Shown piece after piece: positions 32,950 through 43,533 of a stretch of DNA of 64,000 bases; position 1 is the stretch's first letter; each line of letters opens with the position of its first letter. The notes beneath the pieces are model-generated. The model was not told the origin of the DNA. It made no database searches and saw only the letters and a list, made by a program, of their open reading frames with translations. Made by a program: the position numbers and the translations under genes. The stretch comes from Bursaphelenchus xylophilus (taxonomy: Eukaryota > Nematoda > Chromadorea > Rhabditida > Aphelenchoididae), in assembly GCA_904066235.2 (NCBI GenBank), contig CAJFCV020000004.1, positions 10,230,001 through 10,294,000 of the forward strand, in the 5' to 3' direction.

Positions 32950-33877
32950 CAGGGTGGGCCACTCGAAACGGGTAAGTTTTTTCTTTGAATTTCTCCGCGG
33001 AGACTAAGCCGATTTTCCCGAAATTTAGATTTTTCTGTAGCTGAGACCCGCCATTTTTAACCGGTTGAATTTGAAAAAAATATATTTTGAATTGACCTTT
33101 CTGTGCCTTCCCAAAGTTTTGAAGAATTATTTTCGAGCCGAAACCGCTAAAACTTTGAAAATTTTTGGAATGATTTTCAATTGACTTTCTCGGACTTGGA
33201 AAATTTTTGGCTTTTTTTGGTAAAATCGGGAAGTAAAAAGTTGCGTATGCTCTCTCTAAACCTGTTTAAGGAAAATTGAAAGCAAAAATAGTGTTGTTTG
33301 TATTACCGATAGGGTACGAACTTTCAAAAAAAAACCAATTTTTCAACGAGATTGCAAAAGTCTACACAATTGGCAACGAGCCCCAGCTCCAAGTCATTGA
33401 AGCTTGGAGCCCAGCCCGATTAAAGATAGACGATGTTCACGATCTGCAATTCGAGCTGTTCACGACTCTCATGACTCTCAAAGCTCCTACAAGTTTGTGC
33501 TGCGAGAGGAAATGGGCATTTCGAACTCAGATAGAAATATTAATAAACAGGTCGTTAAATAAAATTGTTTTTACGACAATATTTTATGGTTATCTGAAGT
33601 AAAACTTAGAAAATTTCATCCAAAAACTCGAAAAAATGACCACGTTTTCGAAATCATTCCAAAAATTTTCCAAGTTTTAGCGGTTTCGGCCCGAAAATAA
33701 TTCTTCGAAACTTTGGGAAGGCATAGAAAGGTCAATTCAAAATATATTTTTTTCAAATTCAACCGGTTAAAAATGGCGGGTCTCAGCTACAGAAAAATCT
33801 AAATTTCGGGAAAATCGGCGGAGTCTCCGCGGAGAAATCCAAAGAAAAAACTTACCCGTTTCGAGTGGCCCACCCTG
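32950..33877. mobile_element. foldback element in intron 1 of oxidase 1
   Basis: Ends CAGGGTGGGCCACTCGAAAC and complement, TA on both sides, 928 bp. Arms 32950-33195 and 33630-33877. The central 430 bp holds a 108-codon ORF (33276-33602) that I do not recognise and would not call a gene. Confidence 0.8.
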
Positions 33878-34026
33878 TACATTAAAATCTATCAAAAACA
33901 AACACTTTTAAGTATCCTAAGGCTCAATTCTAGGGCAAAAAGGAGTTCGCTCCAACAAGACCCGTCTATACAAAAAATAAAAATTTTTGGTATCTTGCCG
34001 TTCGTTTTATAGAGGTCTGAAGGCAG

Positions 34027-34176
34027 CAGTCTGTCGGAAAAAATAATGAGGAATAATGTCGCTGCGCCCAGTGTATCGCTGAGGCGAAAAGAAATTTGAT
34101 TTTACCGCAAAATTATTCATTTTCTCGGCGGCGCTTTTCGATGCAACAGAGTGCTCATTATTTTCCCGACAGACTG
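34027..34176. mobile_element. M1-family MITE in intron 1 of oxidase 1
   Basis: CAGTCTGTCGGAAAAAATAA to TTTTCCCGACAGACTGA, 150 bp. Confidence 0.8.
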
Positions 34177-34592
34177 ATATAAGAATCTTTGCCCATCTTT
34201 CAATGTTATTTACCATTCCTTGCGTACAATGTTTTGGCAATAAATAACTTACGCTTTGTAATACTCCCATCCCTCTCGGTTGCTTCGCTGTACGACTTGG
34301 TCTTGGTATTTTTTCGCGACCACGTGTCTTTTGAACGCCCTCTCCACCCAATCAATCTTGGCGCCGTACGAGGTGTCGGTGCTCAGGTTCTTCAGTTCGG
34401 GCGTGTTTTCCACAAACCGCTCGATTCTCTTCCGATCCGCGAACTTTTCGTGTCCGCCGCGAAGAACGGCGGCGAATTCGTTGGTGTCGAACTGACAGCC
34501 CTTCCGTTCGGCGGTTAGGTCGGGATTGTCGGTGGGATCAATGTATCTATTTGGCATCTTGAACTGAAAATTTCGTGGTTTGGATCGCAATA

Positions 34593-34746
34593 TTAGTCTG
34601 TCGGGAAAATAATGAGTATTCTGTCGCATCGAAAATCGCATCGCCGCTGAGAGAGTGAATTGTGTCGCGGCAAAATCAAATTTCTTTTCACTTCAGCGAC
34701 GTGATCCGAGAAGCGGGAAAATGCTCATTATTTTCCCGACAGATTG
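34593..34746. mobile_element. M1-family MITE just upstream of oxidase 1
   Basis: TAGTCTGTCGGGAAAATAAT to TTTTCCCGACAGATTGA, 36 bases before the oxidase 1 start codon, so it sits in the 5' UTR or core promoter. Confidence 0.8.
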
Positions 34747-35117
34747 ACGTAATACAAGAAATTTTTTAAAAAATTGCAAATATAGGGACAGCCGCTTTTG
34801 AACCGAGCTTTTTGCGGCGTGGTAAACGAAATGTCAAAAAAAAACTTCGATTATTACAACACAGACAAGGAAGTTCCTTTTTAACTTTTTTTGGGGCAAT
34901 TTATAAAACTTTGCAAATCATAAAAAGCGCGATTTAAAAGCGGTTGTACTCTTAATGAGACCATAAAACAAATTGTGGGTTAAAACGCCCGCTTCGCAAG
35001 TGAAATCACGTTATAAAACGACCCACCATCAAGTCAGTGCGCTAGGCTATTTTTAGTTTATAAAAAACAGCATTTCTTTATTGTTGATCTAATAAAGTTA
35101 GCAAAAAAAATTACTAT
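34747..35117. other. intergenic, no gene seen
   Basis: A/T-rich between two MITEs. Nothing recognised. Confidence 0.4.
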
Positions 35118-35272
35118 CAGTCTGTCAGGAAAATAATGAGCACAATGTCGCTGCAACAATCGCGTCACTGAAGTTATAAGGACATTGATTTTTTCCGCGA
35201 TACAATTCATTTTCTCGGCGGCGATGCGATTTTCGGTGCGACAAAGTGCTCATTATTTTCTCGACAGACTGA
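35118..35272. mobile_element. M1-family MITE
   Basis: CAGTCTGTCAGGAAAATAAT to TTTTCTCGACAGACTGA, 155 bp, flanked by TAT/ATA. Confidence 0.8.
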
Positions 35273-35896
35273 TATAAACAGACACTATCAACAAACTTCA
35301 AAAGTAACAAGTTTAATCACCAAAAGCGACACTTATTTTCGCGCTCTAAAAGCTCTTCATTCTTTCGCTTAAAGATCAACCTTCAATTTATCAATTTCAA
35401 TAAACAACTCCACTCCAATTACCCAGAAAACTCTCAATTACCAAGAAAATTGGGAGTAAGAACAGATCGCTTTCAGAATATTTATACGAACAGCTTCAAC
35501 GGGTTAAACGGACACTCATAAAGCTCGGGTTTCTCGCGACTACAAGATTGGTAGTATCTCGTTTATGCTCTGTTTCCTCCGAGGGCGGGTGGGATACTCT
35601 GCACAAAATTCGCAATTCAACGTGTGATTTGTGCATTCGGCCGCGTTTTGATGGAAAATTTGGCGTGTGGTGTTAGCGTGGCTTACATGCGTTTTTCGAG
35701 AGAGCAAAACATATTTTTGAGCTGACGCGTTTTTATGAAGGAACTGCGCGCTACAATAAATGGAGTCATCGAGCTGCTGTGCTAAAATTTTTAAAAGTCT
35801 CTACATTTAGAATAATCCGGTAAGATATATCGGGTTTTTAAGAGTTGAGATTTTAATTTTTTTATTAAAATTTAGTACAGCTCTGTATAAATCTAT

Positions 35897-36045
35897 CAGT
35901 CTGTCGGGAAAATAATGAGCACTCTGTCGCATTGAAAATCGCATCACAATCGGGAAAATAGGTGTCGGGAAAAAATATAATTGCTTTTCACTTCAGCGTT
36001 GCAATTGGCGCAGCGACATTGCGCTCATTTTTTCTCGAGATGATG
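35897..36045. mobile_element. M1-family MITE, degraded right end
   Basis: CAGTCTGTCGGGAAAATAAT at left; the right end reads TTTTTTCTCGAGATGATGA. Confidence 0.7.
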
Positions 36046-36204
36046 ATAGTCAAGACCTTTTCTTGTTGTGTTGAAAACAACTAGATAATTCGCTAATTTT
36101 TTTATGAATATGAGTTCACTATCAATCTTCAGATACAACGTTGTAAACGAATGTAAAGACAACTAGAGAGATTATTAACCCTTTGTCTGAAAGTTTGACA
36201 ATTT

Positions 36205-36210
36205 TTTATT
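36205..36210 (-). terminator. poly(A) signal of oxidase 2
   Basis: TTTATT on + reads AATAAA on -, 33 bases after the stop codon. Confidence 0.6.
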
Positions 36211-36242
36211 ACATATCACAGCAAAAATACACAGATGTATTA

Positions 36243-39200
36243 TCATAGTTTGCTGCCGGCTCTAGCCTCCTTCATTAGTTTCCCAATTGTCTCATGATGA
36301 AACGGCAGGACGTCATACTTATTTAGCGGGCTTCTCCTTGCCCATTCATACAAATTCTCGTACGCATGGCCATCCCTCGTTCCTATCTGCGATCCCAGTT
36401 GTCTGTCCGAAAAGTCGAACGAGTCCACAACATTCACAGCATTCGGTCGCAGCCGTTGCAGACTCTCCAGAAAAGCGACCTGTGCGTCGACGAGGAGTTG
36501 TTCAGTCACAAAGTGGTCCTAGAACAACAAAAATTGCGGCACAGTTAAGCCTTGCCTACCTCTAGCAGGTCTGCGCGGCATTCCAGCAATTCATAGTGCA
36601 AGTACAAGTCCAAGCAGTCTTCGAAGACCTCTTTGACACTTTGGTCTGCAATTTGCGACACTCGGTTGACGAACGTCTCGGCCAGGAACACTCGAGTAAA
36701 CGCTTTAGCTGCCTAAATGGAGAATTTTCGTTTGAAAATCCACTTTGGCCTCACCTTGCACAACTCAACTGACCTATTATTCCAAGCCACCTCACTGGAA
36801 TGCCCTTGTTGGACTTCTTTATTTAACAAGTCAAATGCCTTCATTGTCAGTCGCCGACTTAGGTGTTCAAATGCCAGCTTAATCTCCGTCCATCTTTGAG
36901 CTCTAGTTTCATTCACGCTGTACTTGCTGTGGTCCCTTGCTATCACGGACAAATGTTCTGCCATACTCGCCAGCTGCCTTGGCCGCTTGCCTAGAAACAC
37001 TTCCTTGGCTCGTTTCGTCAAGTAGCGGGCTAGCTGGAGAAGCATCACCAAATTGTCGCCTTCGTACGTGCAGGCGGCGACGGTGTTTGCGTAGATCGAA
37101 GGGAGTCCACTGCCCTGCGAGTAGCCGTGGCCACCGCAAGCCAGACGGCATTGCTCGATGCCTTGTGCTGCTTGGAAGGAGCAAACTGCTTTTAAGCCGC
37201 TAGTAATTGCATGCACGTCGTCCATCAAGGAGGCCTAGAATTTTAAAGGCTCAAAAATGAGGTATGCATACTAGTCTGTCGGGGAAATAATGAGCACGAT
37301 GTCGCTGCGCCGATATCTTTGCTGAATTAAAAAGCAATTTGATCTTGCCGCGACACAATTCATCTTCTCGACGGCAATGTGATTTCCGAGACCTCAATAT
37401 TTTCCCGACAAGCAGCTAGTAAGCCCAATTCAACGTACATTTCCTTTCTCCAGTTCCTCGCACATTTGAAAGTAAAGCTCGCTTGCCCGATGACCGGCAA
37501 AGATGATGCAAATCGCTCGGCAGATCTGCGGGAATAATCGATACTGTTGAGTTCGATACTCAATGATCTTAACCTCGCCTTTTCTAAAACAATAGTCTTT
37601 GCTGATCAAGCGATACATGTCAGTCTGACGGGAAAATAATGAGCACTCTGTCGCATTGAAAAGTGCAGAGAAAATGAATTGTTTCGCGACAAAATGAAAT
37701 TACTTTTCAGTTTTAGCAACACGATGGGCGCAGCGACATTGTGCTCATTATTTTCCCGACAGACTGATAATATGTGTATGTACAATAGCTACACCTACCC
37801 TGTTTCAATCTCTCCTTGTCGTCGAACACAAGAGTACCGGGTCGCAATGCACGCTGCCATTGCCAGCGTCTCTCCAAGCGCATCTTTGATCATCCAAGCC
37901 CGCACCGACATCATTCCAACATACGCTACTCTTGGATGCACTCCGTGAACATAAGTGCCGTCTGCAGTCACATCGAAGTGTTTGGCGAGCAATGCAATCT
38001 TTGGCACTCTGACGTTGTCCAAGGCTAGATAGCCGTTGTCGTTGGCGGCCAATCCAAAGTTGGAGCCGATTTCGCCGACAGTAATCCCAGGCAGAGGCTG
38101 GTGTGTACTTTCGTCTCTGATTTGAATGTAAAACGGATGCATTCCGTAATTTCGTCCTTTTACAATGAGATTTGCCATAACAATACACCACGACGCGACT
38201 TTTGCAAGATTTCCCGGCCACCATTTGTAGGATTGCAGGTCGGGTGTGTTGATGACAAAGGTTTGAGTGGCTTGGTCAAATGTTGCGCTCGTTCCCAGCG
38301 CTTTAGTGTTTGTCCCTGGAAAAGTGAATCTAGCCATGAAATTAGTCTGTCGGAAAAATAATAAGTGCAATATCGTTGGGCGCATCGCATCGCCGAAGTG
38401 AAAGCGATTCGATTTTGTCGCGACACAGTTTATCTCCTCGACGGCGAGCCGATTTTCGTTGCAACATTGCGCTCATTATTTTCCCGACGGACTAGTATAA
38501 ATTTTTACCATGGCCCAGTTCGGTCTGAGCGTACGCTGAATAGTGTTCAAATCGGCTGGCCGGTTCATAAAACAATTTTCGCTGCTCTTCATTACAGCAT
38601 GCATCCAACATTGGGATAACAATGCGATCGGATAGGACACCAGGCCCTTTGTTATAACCAACGGTCAACCTGAAAAAATTGAGTTTTTACAGTGGGGGGC
38701 CTGATCCAGTGGCAAAAAACGTACCATTTTGCATCCGGGAAGTGTCAAAAATGTGGCAAAATGCTTCCCCTTCAAGTGAAAAAACTACGATTTCAAAAGC
38801 GAGCCCGCTATTTTTTGTAAGGGAAATGCTGCGCCCTTCAAAACGAATTTTTTCACTTGAAGAGTGAGGTGTTTTGCCACATTTTTGATCCTTCCTGGAT
38901 GCAAAATGGTATGTTTTTTGCCACTGGATCAGGTCACCCACTGTAATTACATCAATCACAGTCAAAAAATGGCAAAGGACCAAAAAAAAACTTTATTCGT
39001 TGTAGAGAGGTTTGTTGTACGGAGAATCAACTTTGCCTTTCAGTCTGTCCGAAAAACAATGAACACTTTCTTGCATCGAAAATCGCTTCGCCGCCGCACA
39101 GCATTCTGAGGTTTTTTGCCGCCACCGATCGGTGCCGATTTTCGCTCAAAATGACAACAGGGCTGCGCGCCTCGGCTGATAACTAGCTAGCCCAAAAATG

Positions 39201-41083
39201 AAAAAGAGTAGAAATTGATTTCCAGATAGAGTAAAAAAAGACCTATCCAATGATATAAATAGGTCCTATTGACTTTCTCCCCACAACGATCTTTTTCGCC
39301 TACAAAATTACAAATTTTTTTTGTCTATTCATGGATAAATGCACTTTATGAGGGCATAATTGAAAAAAAATGGTACCACTCGATTGCAAATAGCCTCTTC
39401 TATGACATATCCAACAATAAGGGAAATTCTGGCCCTTAGGGCACTACAAAATCCAAAAAAATAGCGTATTTTACGTGTTTTTGCATATTTTTCGGGATTT
39501 TTTGCACCGGATGCACAAAAATGAAAAATCGGCTGTTATAGCGTTGTAGTGCACACTCGATTACATATATCTGCCAAATTTCACATTTTCATCTTTACTC
39601 CACTTTGTGTTCTGAGCCGGTTTAGGTGTTAAGGCAACATCGCTGCATAGGGCAATGCCGGATGCCGATTTAAAAAAAATTTTCTGTCTTTTCAGTCGTA
39701 TTGACTTTGAACGTCATGTATATAACGTAAATTTAAGTAAAATCGCATATGTGCAACGTGTTACGGGACGTCGCTGCATCCGGATTCCATAGCTTTTTCT
39801 AGCCAAATAAACGTCGGAGCATATTCTGGCAGGTCTGCTGTCACCTAAATACTAGTCCTGAAACAAAAATTCCCTTATTTTCGTCATGTTGAACTCAAAC
39901 ATGTTGGTGTCATTAAGTTGAATTTATGAAAGGGTATTTTGTCATCTGGAGCAAAAATCAGTATCTAATATTGATATGAACGTAATATGTCTCAAAAATG
40001 AAAAAAAAATTTAAAATCGGCATCCGGCATTGCCCTATGCAGCGATGTTGCCTTAACACCTAAACCGGCTCAGAACACAAAGTGGAGTAAAGATGAAAAT
40101 GTGAAATTTGGCAGATATATGTAATCGAGTGTGCACTACAACGCTATGACAGCCGATTTTTCATTTTTGTGCATCCGGTGCAAAAAATCCCGAAAAATAT
40201 GCAAAAACACGTAAAATACGCTATTTTTTTGGATTTTGTAGTGCCCTAAGGGCCAGAATTTCCCTTATTGTTGGATATGTCATAGAAGAGGCTATTTGCA
40301 ATCGAGTGGTACCATTTTTTTTCAATTATGCCCTCATAAAGTGCATTTATCCATGAATAAACAAAAAAAATTTGTAATTTTGTAGGCGAAAAAGATCGTT
40401 GTGGGGAGAAAGTCAATAGGACCTATTTATATCATTGGATAGGTCTTTTTTCACTCTATCTGGAAATCAATTTTTACTCTTTTTCATTTTTGGGCTAGCT
40501 AGTTATCAGCCGAGGCGCGCAGCCCTGTTGTCATTTTGAGCGAAAATCGGCACCGATCGGTGGCGGCAAAAAACCTCGGAATGCTGTGCGCCGAGAAAAT
40601 GAACTGTGTTGCGACCAAATGAAATTGCTTTTCACTTCAGATCGGCGGAGCTCCGCGGAGCGGAAATGTGCTCATTATTTTCCCAACAGATGGATAAGAT
40701 TAGTTTTAGAGAGTTGTTCGTTATAGACAGTTTTCTTTGTACTCCAATTTGTCAAGATTCTATATGCATATTAGAAACCTTTTGTAAAATTCATATGCAA
40801 CTCTATCGCCTTCGGGGACAATTTGACTTTGAAATCTCCTGGCTACCGTATGGTTTCTGTACGCCTGTTCCATCCAGTCCATTTTCGAGCCATAGCTAAC
40901 ATCATTGCTCAAATTGCGTAGCTCGGGAGTATTCTCGACAAACGCAGCAATCTTTTTTCGCTGGTCAACCTTTTCCTTGCCGGAGTAGATCACCGCGGCA
41001 AACGCGTCTGTATCAAACGGGCAGTCTTGACGTTCGGTGGTCAAATCTGGATCATCAGACTCTTTGATGTACCTGTTTGGCAT
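36243..41083 (-). CDS. acox: acyl-CoA oxidase 2, peroxisomal, complete
   Basis: Exons 40779-41083, 38509-38669, 37799-38315, 37439-37583, 36755-37234, 36560-36712 and 36243-36518 join in phase to 678 residues, the normal length for the family. Oxidises acyl-CoA to trans-2-enoyl-CoA with FAD, passing electrons to oxygen to give hydrogen peroxide; C. elegans ACOX-1 relatives act in peroxisomes on ascaroside side chains and fatty acids. Visible landmarks: DDPDLTTER near the start, YAQTELGHG, SYKWWPGNLAKVASW, IATRYSCVRRQGE, ACGGHGYSQGSG, CTYEGDNLVMLLQLARYL with the catalytic Glu, and a C-terminal SKL peroxisomal signal. The exon 1 donor (AAG|GTTTCT) is weak but gives the same exon length (305 bp) as oxidase 1. 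Introns 1-4 have all gained transposable elements. Its substrate chain length cannot be read from the sequence. Confidence 0.9.
37273..37415. mobile_element. M1-family MITE in intron 4 of oxidase 2
   Basis: TAGTCTGTCGGGGAAATAAT to ATATTTTCCCGACAAGCAG; fills most of the 204-bp intron. Confidence 0.72.
37621..37767. mobile_element. M1-family MITE in intron 3 of oxidase 2
   Basis: CAGTCTGACGGGAAAATAAT to TTTTCCCGACAGACTGA, 147 bp of the 215-bp intron. Confidence 0.8.
38343..38494. mobile_element. M1-family MITE in intron 2 of oxidase 2
   Basis: TAGTCTGTCGGAAAAATAAT to TTTTCCCGACGGACTA, 152 bp. Removing it leaves about 40 bp, the size of the same intron in oxidase 1. Confidence 0.8.
38690..38943. 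mobile_element. M2-family MITE in intron 1 of oxidase 2
   Basis: CAGTGGGGGGCCTGATCCAG to GATCAGGTCACCCACTG, 254 bp with TA on both sides; the arms are inverted copies meeting around 38817. Confidence 0.78.
39041..40692. mobile_element. M1-family MITE split by a 1.5-kb foldback element
   Basis: The left part CAGTCTGTCCGAAAAACAAT to CGCTTCGCCGCC (39041-39097) and right part GCCGAGAAAATGAACTGTG to TTTTCCCAACAGATGGA (about 40590-40692) join to one M1 element. Confidence 0.75.
39098..40591. mobile_element. foldback element with about 580-bp arms, nested in a MITE
   Basis: GCACAGCATTCTGAGGTTTT at the left is mirrored at the right end. Arms 39098-39680 and about 40005-40591 are near-identical inverted copies; spacer about 320 bp. 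A 3-5 base GCC/CGCCG repeat at the junctions may be the target duplication. No coding. Confidence 0.8.
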
Positions 41084-41159
41084 TATTCTCTGCAAATAGG
41101 GTTCGAGTTTACCAAACAATCTTTAATCATACTACTCGCGCTCAAAATTTCTGAAGCCT

Positions 41160-41434
41160 AGTGCGGATGGAGAGAAAAAAAATCGTTTCTTAGTGGCAAA
41201 AAACGCAGCATTTTGCACCCAAAAAGCATCAAGAAATGTGGCAAAATACCTCCCTCTGCAAGTGAAAAAAACTGAGGTTTCAAAAGCGCGCCCGCTTTTT
41301 TCGCGGGGAAAAATTGCGCGCCTTTCAAAACGAAGTTTCTTTTTCACTTGAAGAGGGAAACATTTTGTCGCATTTTTGATACTTCTCGGATGCAAAATGG
41401 TACGTTTTTTGCTGCTGGATCCGATCCCCCACTG
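41160..41434. mobile_element. M2-family MITE
   Basis: AGTGGCAAAAAACGCAGCAT near the left, GATCCCCCACTG at the right. The left end is degraded. It abuts the M3 copy that follows. Confidence 0.65.
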
Positions 41435-41436
41435 TA

Positions 41437-41640
41437 GTCCGTTTGCAAAGTAGCTGGAGTGATTTGGGCGACATACAAAACGTAAAAAAAGTCAGCATAC
41501 GTCCGACAGCCCAAAAAAAGCCAACACTTTTCTTTAAGCCTATTGCACTGTGAAAAAGCAAACTGCAAAGTGCAAAGTGAACTACTGTTTTCGCACAATC
41601 CATGTCGCAAAAATCACTTCATTGACTTGCGAACGGACTA
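41437..41640. mobile_element. M3-family element with inverted ends
   Basis: GTCCGTTTGCAAAGTAGCTG at the left and CATTGACTTGCGAACGGAC at the right are inverted copies between TA dinucleotides. 204 bp. Confidence 0.68.
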
Positions 41641-42264
41641 ACAAATTTTCCACAAAAAACGTCTGTACCTTTTTCAAAGGAAGGAACCGTATTTATAGAT
41701 GCGTAAAAAATTCTAGACGCGAAAAAGATGTAAAGATCAAAAAACCACTGGGCACTTGGTTTGATCGTTGATGCTTTTTCCGTTTGCATCAACGGGAATG
41801 GTTTACGAAGGCTTTTGTTGTGATGCTTGGAGAAAGCAAGGTTAATGACCACCCATAAAGCCACAAACTTTGGCTGATTCCCAGGAAAAAGAAGTCAGGG
41901 AAATTCGCAGGAAACGCTTTGTCAAACAATTCTATGAAGTTATAGAGGAATAACAGTCTCTCGATAGATGATTGTTTTCGCGAACCTACAGCAATAAAAA
42001 AATTTTCTTCTCATAAGGTAGATGTCCCAAAGGTGACGGTCGATTTATATATAAATTTGGTGACTTATCGGGTGTAGGCCGCATCTCAATTCTTACAAAT
42101 ATTTGGTTGCGCTTTTCATTTACAACCGGGAAATTCAACGATATTTTTACTTTTAAGAGAGAGTAAAAAAACACGAAGAGGCGTCAGAGAAAAAAAACTT
42201 TTTGGCCACACCTCAAAAAAGCCTACTAGGCCTACGAGGAAGCCGCCGGACTGATTTTTATCGT
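41641..42264. other. intergenic, no gene seen
   Basis: Between two M3 elements. ORFs under 85 codons without support. Confidence 0.4.
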
Positions 42265-42591
42265 TCGCACTGTGCAAGAAAACTTACGGCGCAAGCGACA
42301 GCAAAGCCCACTGCACGGTGCAAAAAACGAAAAATTGCACAGTGCAAAGTGAACTTTTTTTCTCTAACCGTGTACGTAAGAGTGAAGAAATAAGATCGCA
42401 CCGGTCGTTACGGAGCAAAACTTTCATACGCTTTCCTCACTTTTTTTGAAAAAATAGAAGGGAAAGAATGAGGCCGACATGAGAAAAAAAGCTCGAGAAA
42501 GAAAATTTAGCATCTTTTTCAAAATCTGAAAATCGGTCTTATTTATCGCGAATGCCGCGAAAATAACTCCAGCGACAATGCGAACGGACAA
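42265..42591. repeat. M3-family repeat, diverged
   Basis: GCACTGTGCAAGAAAAC and GCACAGTGCAAAGTGAAC in the left part, CTCCAGCGACAATGCGAACG at the right. Confidence 0.5.
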
Positions 42592-42912
42592 TATAATAAA
42601 TAGTAAAGCCTGGCACACTTGCTAGAATAATTTGATCTAAAAACTGTGACAAGTCATCAAAATCGGAGCGCCGCTCTTCGAGGGCTTCTCCTTCGACAAA
42701 GCTTGGGTGGTATCAGTCGTTCCGAGAATCGTGTTAGCAATAAATATTAACAATAAATTCCACCGCTTTTTTATACCATACACCGGCGAACGGACACTCA
42801 CTTCTCTGATTAATTGCGGTTTTGCAACCGCTACAATATTGGTAGGATAGCGTTTTGTTTTCTTAACCGGATCGAGGATTGGGATGCAAAATTGAAAGCA
42901 AATATGTTTACC
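42592..42912. other. short intergenic stretch with TATA-like sequence, function unclear
   Basis: On the minus strand it reads AACGCTATCCTACCAATATT, then ACGAACGGACACTCA-like sequence in inverse order, then GGTATAAAAAAGCGG (about 42760-42775). A weaker match lies at 35480-35590. Confidence 0.3.
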
Positions 42913-43291
42913 AATCCGTTCGAAAAGTCGGTGGAGTGATTTTTGCGACAAGCACTGTACGAAAAAGTTTGCTCTGTGCTGTGCAATTTTGCTTTTCGCA
43001 CCGTGCAATAGGCTTTTTTTTGGGGCTTTTATTTATTACCTTGTATTTTTCTGTGCAGCGCATTTTGCCGTGTGTCGAAAGGCCCGACAACCCAGTAACC
43101 AGACAAGACGAGAGCTCAAGAGTCATGTGATTTATTCAGTGGAAAGGAGGCCTTTTATAAGGAAGCCCAACGTAGTAAAGTGCAACCAAATTTGAATAAA
43201 TGTGGATCATTTCTCGTGGGAAAATCGCTCGGTCGTTCTGCCTTAGACCGTGCATGTCGCCAAACACTCCAGCAACTTAGCGAACGGACTA
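42913..43291. repeat. M3-family element, long copy
   Basis: TCCGTTCGAAAAGTCGGTGG at the left and AGCAACTTAGCGAACGGAC at the right, 379 bp, directly followed by an M1 MITE. Confidence 0.6.
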
Positions 43292-43445
43292 CAGTCTGTC
43301 CGAAAAATAATGAGCGCTCTGTCGCATCGAAAATCGCATTGCCGCCGAGAAAATGAATCATGTCTAGGCAAAATCAAATTGCTTTTCAATTCAGCAAAGA
43401 TATCGGCGCAGTAACATTCTGTTCATAATTTTCCCGGCAGACTGA
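43292..43445. mobile_element. M1-family MITE
   Basis: CAGTCTGTCCGAAAAATAAT to TTTTCCCGGCAGACTGA, 154 bp, downstream of the transporter gene. Confidence 0.8.
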
Positions 43446-43518
43446 TAGTAGCGTGATTATTCATTTTCACAGTGCGGGAGATAGCGCTCGAACACAAACA
43501 AAACAAAGTTGGTTTTGT

Positions 43519-43524
43519 GTTTAT
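43519..43524 (-). terminator. poly(A) signal of the transporter
   Basis: TTTATT on + (within TGTGTTTATTAATG) reads AATAAA on -, about 10 bases after the stop codon. Confidence 0.55.
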
Positions 43525-43533
43525 TAATGAAAC

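Larger units (their letters stand above)
30890..34557 (-). pseudogene. acox: acyl-CoA oxidase 1, peroxisomal; otherwise complete but with a one-base frameshift
   Basis: Seven exons: 34253-34557, 32738-32898, 32181-32697, 31995-32140, 31420-31896, 31206-31358 and 30890-31165. The protein has the acyl-CoA oxidase order: N-terminal alpha domain (DNPDLTAER), FAD/substrate segment (YAQTELGHG, then GTNTKALGTTATF), middle beta domain (SYKWWPGNLG), C-terminal domain with ACGGHGYS and CTYEGDNLVMLLQLARYL (the family's catalytic Glu lies in this EGDN/EGEN motif), and a peroxisomal SKL end. Exon 4 is 146 bp, whereas the matching exon of oxidase 2 is 145 bp: an extra A near 32098-32102 (CAACAAATATCGG versus CAACAGTATCGA) shifts the frame and reaches a stop within about 20 codons, before the catalytic Glu. 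Either the gene is dead or this base is an assembly error; every other exon and splice site is intact. Confidence 0.82.

Noticed and set aside
33276..33602. 108-codon ORF inside the foldback element of oxidase 1 intron 1
   Set aside because: Lies in the spacer of a transposable element, no recognisable motif and no splice context.
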